NCBI RefSeq assembly: GCF_011516645.4
Contig: NZ_CP088285.1
Location: 5,412,501 to 5,476,500, forward strand
Source of the DNA: Bradyrhizobium septentrionale
GTDB lineage: Bacteria > Pseudomonadota > Alphaproteobacteria > Rhizobiales > Xanthobacteraceae
Length of the DNA: 64,000 bases
Direction: 5' to 3'
The translations under genes were made by a program, and so were the position numbers. Each line of letters opens with the position of its first letter. Position 1 is the first letter of the stretch. The notes under the pieces were generated by a model. The model had not been told where the DNA came from and searched no databases. It saw nothing but the letters and a program-made list of their open reading frames with translations. Positions 61,407 to 64,000 of this stretch are shown here, piece by piece.

Positions 61407-62567
61407 TTAGTCCACCGGCTTGAAGCTGAGCGTTGCAGCATCGGCCTGCATGATCTGCAGCTTCTGGTTGGAGAAGTGGACGCCGGGGCCAAAGCTGATC
61501 GGCGCCATCACGCCGGTCTCGACATTCTTGGTCTTCTCCAGCTCGGAGATGGTGCAGGCCCAGGTCGGCTGCTTGCCGCAGCGCTCGATCGCCGCGATCA
61601 GGACTGTCGCGGCGGCATAGCCGGTCATGGTGTAGCGGTTGATGCCCTTGAACTCGGCTTCCGAGACCAGCGGCTTGGCCTTCTCCAGGAACGCCTTGCC
61701 GGCCGTGCCCGCGAACGGCTCGACATAGTCGACCGCGTAGATGCCGTCGCCCGCCGGGCCCATCAGCTTCAGCACCGGTTCGATGCGGCCGGGCCAGAAG
61801 ATGCCGGTCACCGGCTTGATGCTGAGCTTCTCCAGCTCCTTCATCATCGCGATGTTCTCGGCGATGATGCCGCCGGCCAGGAACACCTCGGCACCGGAAT
61901 CCTTCAGCTGCAGCATGTCGGACGAGAAGTCCTGCTGGCCCTTCTTGTAATTGCCGCTGTAGACGACGTTCAGCTTCTTGGCCTTCACCACGGAATCGAA
62001 GCCGTCGCGCACGGTGATGCCGTAATCGTCATCCTGGGTGATCAGCCCCCATTTCTTGCCGGGGTTCTTGTCGGCGAGGAAGTTGACGAGATGGATGATG
62101 CCTTCCTCGTAGGATTGGCCGACCACGAACACGTTCTTGCGCGGCGGCTCCCACAGGAATTTCACCGGCGCGACGTCGATCACGGTCGGGATGCCGGATT
62201 TCTCCAGCACTGGCATCACCGCGATCGACTGGCCCGAGCCCGAGATGCCGAGTATTGCGAACACCTTGTCGACATCGATCACCTTCTTGACGCCCTGGAT
62301 GGTGCGCGCGGTGACGTAACCGTCGTCCTCCAGCACATATTTGATCTTGCGGCCGTTGATGCCGCCGGCGGCATTGGCCTCGGCGATCGCGATCTTGTGG
62401 CCGATCGAGGCCGCGACGCCGAGCAGCGCCGGCGGGCCGGTCAGGGGTTCGACATCGCCGATCAGGATCTCGGTGTCGGTGATGCCGGGGTCCGCGGCGC
62501 ATGCCGAGCCGATGGCAAGACAGGCGGTGGAAAGCAGCAGCGCCGCCGCCGCCAGATGTTTGATCAT
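61407..62567 (-). CDS. ABC transporter substrate-binding protein (LivK-like)
   Basis: The protein has a signal peptide (HLAAAALLLSTACLAIGSAC-A) and a type 1 periplasmic-binding fold (ITDTEILIGDVEPLTGPPAL; AIAEANAAGGINGRKIKYVL; VFLAGGIIAENIAMMKELEK). Of 386 residues, it starts at an ATG preceded by AGGAGGAG. It groups with the two permeases to the right as a branched-chain-amino-acid-type importer. In this setting the substrate is more likely an aromatic or dicarboxylic acid. Confidence 0.88.
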   Translation of the reverse strand: MIKHLAAAALLLSTACLAIGSACAADPGITDTEILIGDVEPLTGPPALLGVAASIGHKIAIAEANAAGGINGRKIKYVLEDDGYVTARTIQGVKKVIDVDKVFAILGISGSGQSIAVMPVLEKSGIPTVIDVAPVKFLWEPPRKNVFVVGQSYEEGIIHLVNFLADKNPGKKWGLITQDDDYGITVRDGFDSVVKAKKLNVVYSGNYKKGQQDFSSDMLQLKDSGAEVFLAGGIIAENIAMMKELEKLSIKPVTGIFWPGRIEPVLKLMGPAGDGIYAVDYVEPFAGTAGKAFLEKAKPLVSEAEFKGINRYTMTGYAAATVLIAAIERCGKQPTWACTISELEKTKNVETGVMAPISFGPGVHFSNQKLQIMQADAATLSFKPVD

Positions 62568-62599
62568 TGTCTCCTCCTCATGGTGTCTGTCTTTTCTTG

Positions 62600-63646
62600 T
62601 TAGTAGCGCAGCGGCCAGTGCACCCAGGTCCGCCTGATGTCGTGCCAGGCGCCGACCAGCCCGCGGGGCTGGAAGCGCAGGAACAGGATGATGACGAGGC
62701 CGTAGAGCATGCTCTTCAGCTCCTGCGCGCCGGTCGTGAAGCTGGTGTCCAACTGTGCGCTGAACAGGCTGAAGACCAGCCTTGTCGCCTCCGGCAGCAG
62801 CACGATCAGGATGGTGCCGAGCACCGCGCCGAGCGCGGAGCCGAGGCCGCCGACGATCAGGATCGCCAGCGCCTCGATCGAGAGCAGGAACGGAAAACCC
62901 TCGACGCTGACAAAGGAGAGATAAATGCCGTAGAGCGCGCCGGCGATGCCGGTGATGAAGGCCGAGGTGACGAAGGCGAACAGCTTGTAGGCATGCAGAT
63001 TGATGCCCATGACGCGGGCCGCGGTGTCGTTGTCGCGGATCGCGACAAAGGCGCGGCCGACCCGGCTGCGGCGGATGTTGAGGGTCGCGAGCAGCGTCAG
63101 AACAGCGATGCCGAGGCAGAGATAGGTAAAGGCGGCGTCGCTGTCGAAGCTGATCCCGAAGATCTCCGGCCGCTGCACCTGGATGCCGCGGGCGCCGTTG
63201 GTGAGCCAGCGCATCTCCAGGATCACGGTATTGATGATGAAGGAGAAGGCCAGCGTGGTGATCGCGAGGTAGAGCCCCTTGAGCCGCAGCGACGGCGCGC
63301 CGACGATCAGGCTCGCCAGCGCGGGCACGACGCCGGCGCCGAGGAAGCCGACCAGCGGCGGCATGTGGTACTTCGAGACCAGCACGGCATAGGCATAGGC
63401 GCCGGTGACTAGGAAGCCGACATGGCCGAGTGAGATCAGGCCGGTGTAGCCGGTCAGAATGTTGAGCCCGAGCGCGCCGGTCACCGTGATCAGGATGATC
63501 ATCAGGAACGAGAGCGCGTAGGAATTCAGCAAATGAGGCGCCGCGATCAACGCCAGCAGCAGCACGGCCGACCACAGCCAGACCGGCGGGGAATCGATCA
63601 GCGCGACCAGCTCGCCATAGCTCTGCTTGTAATCGCCGGTGCGCAT
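62600..63646 (-). CDS. Branched-chain-amino-acid-type ABC permease (LivM-like)
   Basis: About nine membrane helices carry the LivM signature (GLNILTGYTGLISLGHVGFL; YAYAVLVSKYHMPP; SRVGRAFVAIRDNDTAARVM, the coupling loop contacting the ATPase). The 348 residues are typical. The ATG at 63646 overlaps the LivH stop; a GTG at 63649 is also possible. The ATP-binding subunits are not in the window and may lie beyond the right edge. Confidence 0.9.
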   Translation of the reverse strand: MRTGDYKQSYGELVALIDSPPVWLWSAVLLLALIAAPHLLNSYALSFLMIILITVTGALGLNILTGYTGLISLGHVGFLVTGAYAYAVLVSKYHMPPLVGFLGAGVVPALASLIVGAPSLRLKGLYLAITTLAFSFIINTVILEMRWLTNGARGIQVQRPEIFGISFDSDAAFTYLCLGIAVLTLLATLNIRRSRVGRAFVAIRDNDTAARVMGINLHAYKLFAFVTSAFITGIAGALYGIYLSFVSVEGFPFLLSIEALAILIVGGLGSALGAVLGTILIVLLPEATRLVFSLFSAQLDTSFTTGAQELKSMLYGLVIILFLRFQPRGLVGAWHDIRRTWVHWPLRY

Positions 63647-64000
63647 CACACTCTCTCGATATCGCGTTCGCCGAAGATGCCGAACGGGCGGACCATCAGC
63701 ACCACGATGATCATGGCAAAGCCCGCGACCTCCTTCATGCCGGAGCCGACATAACCGCCGGCGAGGTTTTCGGTGATGCCGATCAACAGGCCGCCGAGGC
63801 CGGAGCCGAGCACGGCGTCGAGGCCGCCGAGGATCGTGGCCGGAAACGCCTTCAGCCCGAGCTGGAACATCGCCGGTGACAGATCGTAGGACAGCGCGAA
63901 GAACACGCCTCCGATCCCGGCGATCACCGAGGATGCGGCCCAGGCCAGCGCATGCACGCGGGTGGCGCTGATGCCCATCAACAGCGCGGTGCGGTCGTCG
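63646..64000 (-). CDS. Branched-chain-amino-acid-type ABC permease (LivH-like), partial
   Basis: Only the C-terminal 117 codons are inside the window; the gene continues past 64000. It shows the LivH family end region (SSVIAGIGGVFFALSYDLSP; FPATILGGLDAVLGSGLGGL; IIVVLMVRPFGIFG). It overlaps the LivM start and is the second membrane subunit of the same transporter. Confidence 0.85.
   Translation of the reverse strand, partial: DDRTALLMGISATRVHALAWAASSVIAGIGGVFFALSYDLSPAMFQLGLKAFPATILGGLDAVLGSGLGGLLIGITENLAGGYVGSGMKEVAGFAMIIVVLMVRPFGIFGERDIERV

Noticed and set aside
61407..63575. 722-codon frame as one protein
   Set aside because: The first half is an out-of-frame reading of livM; the signal peptide and AGGAGG site place the real start at 62567.
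1..64000. CRISPR arrays, prophage, rRNA genes or riboswitches
   Set aside because: No regularly spaced repeat array, phage structural gene cluster, rRNA segment or recognisable riboswitch aptamer was found on reading either strand.

Overview
The window looks like a Bradyrhizobium chromosome or a very close relative. It is GC-rich, carries a fixLJ / fixNOQP / fixGHIS block in the usual Bradyrhizobium order, has a long-form isocitrate lyase next to its short-chain-acyl-type regulator, and contains the Rhizobiales intergenic palindromic repeat. No database was consulted; names rest on recognised motifs and protein families.

The window falls into two unlike halves, separated by a tRNA-Pro(CGG) 3' fragment at 34938-34989 that I read as an integration-site scar. 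LEFT (1-34.9 kb) is a microaerobic-respiration region. Positions 1-8.3 kb hold a decaying set of genes: an aminoglycoside-phosphotransferase/ATPase fragment, an alcohol dehydrogenase tail, an Mla-like lipid ABC transporter (permease, ATPase, MCE-lipoprotein fusion), a CBS protein, hemN and ccmE. Nearly all are broken by single-base indels or a nonsense codon. fixK (8288-8932) has an open frame but a TTG start, and its upstream region has been taken over by insertion sequences. From 8.95 to 20.1 kb lies an IS pile-up: an ISNCY-type element, then an ISL3 element that contains an IS256 element (itself split by an IS110 element) and an IS1111-like element (itself split by a group II intron), then another IS110 transposase. 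fixJ and fixL follow. Then come several small conserved proteins and a CBS-BON protein, each behind a FixK/FNR-type box (TTGAT-N4-ATCAA). After these come the intact cbb3 oxidase operon fixNOQP and the assembly operon fixGHIS.

RIGHT (35-64 kb) reads as ordinary chromosome. It holds a secreted HAF/RTX-repeat protein; an XRE-type acyl regulator divergent from aceA across a shared palindromic operator; a DUF4269 protein; a TonB siderophore receptor plus PepSY membrane protein behind an Irr-like box; and a 17 kb catabolic cluster. That cluster combines acyl-CoA ligase, APH-like kinase, Rieske dioxygenase alpha and beta subunits, PaaG-like isomerase, short-chain dehydrogenase, HSL-type hydrolase, acyl-CoA dehydrogenase, TesB thioesterase and two branched-chain-amino-acid-type ABC uptake systems. 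A two-gene unit with a membrane cyclic-nucleotide-binding protein and a quinone-reductase-like flavoprotein sit between its parts.

Logic: FixL senses oxygen through heme and phosphorylates FixJ, which normally activates fixK. FixK then activates the genes behind the boxes to build and load the high-affinity oxidase. Here the target genes right of the IS pile are intact, whereas those to its left are decaying and the link from FixJ to fixK is physically disrupted. The right half appears devoted to importing an unidentified aromatic or alicyclic acid, activating it to a CoA thioester, hydroxylating it and sending it to beta-oxidation, with the glyoxylate enzyme aceA in reach.
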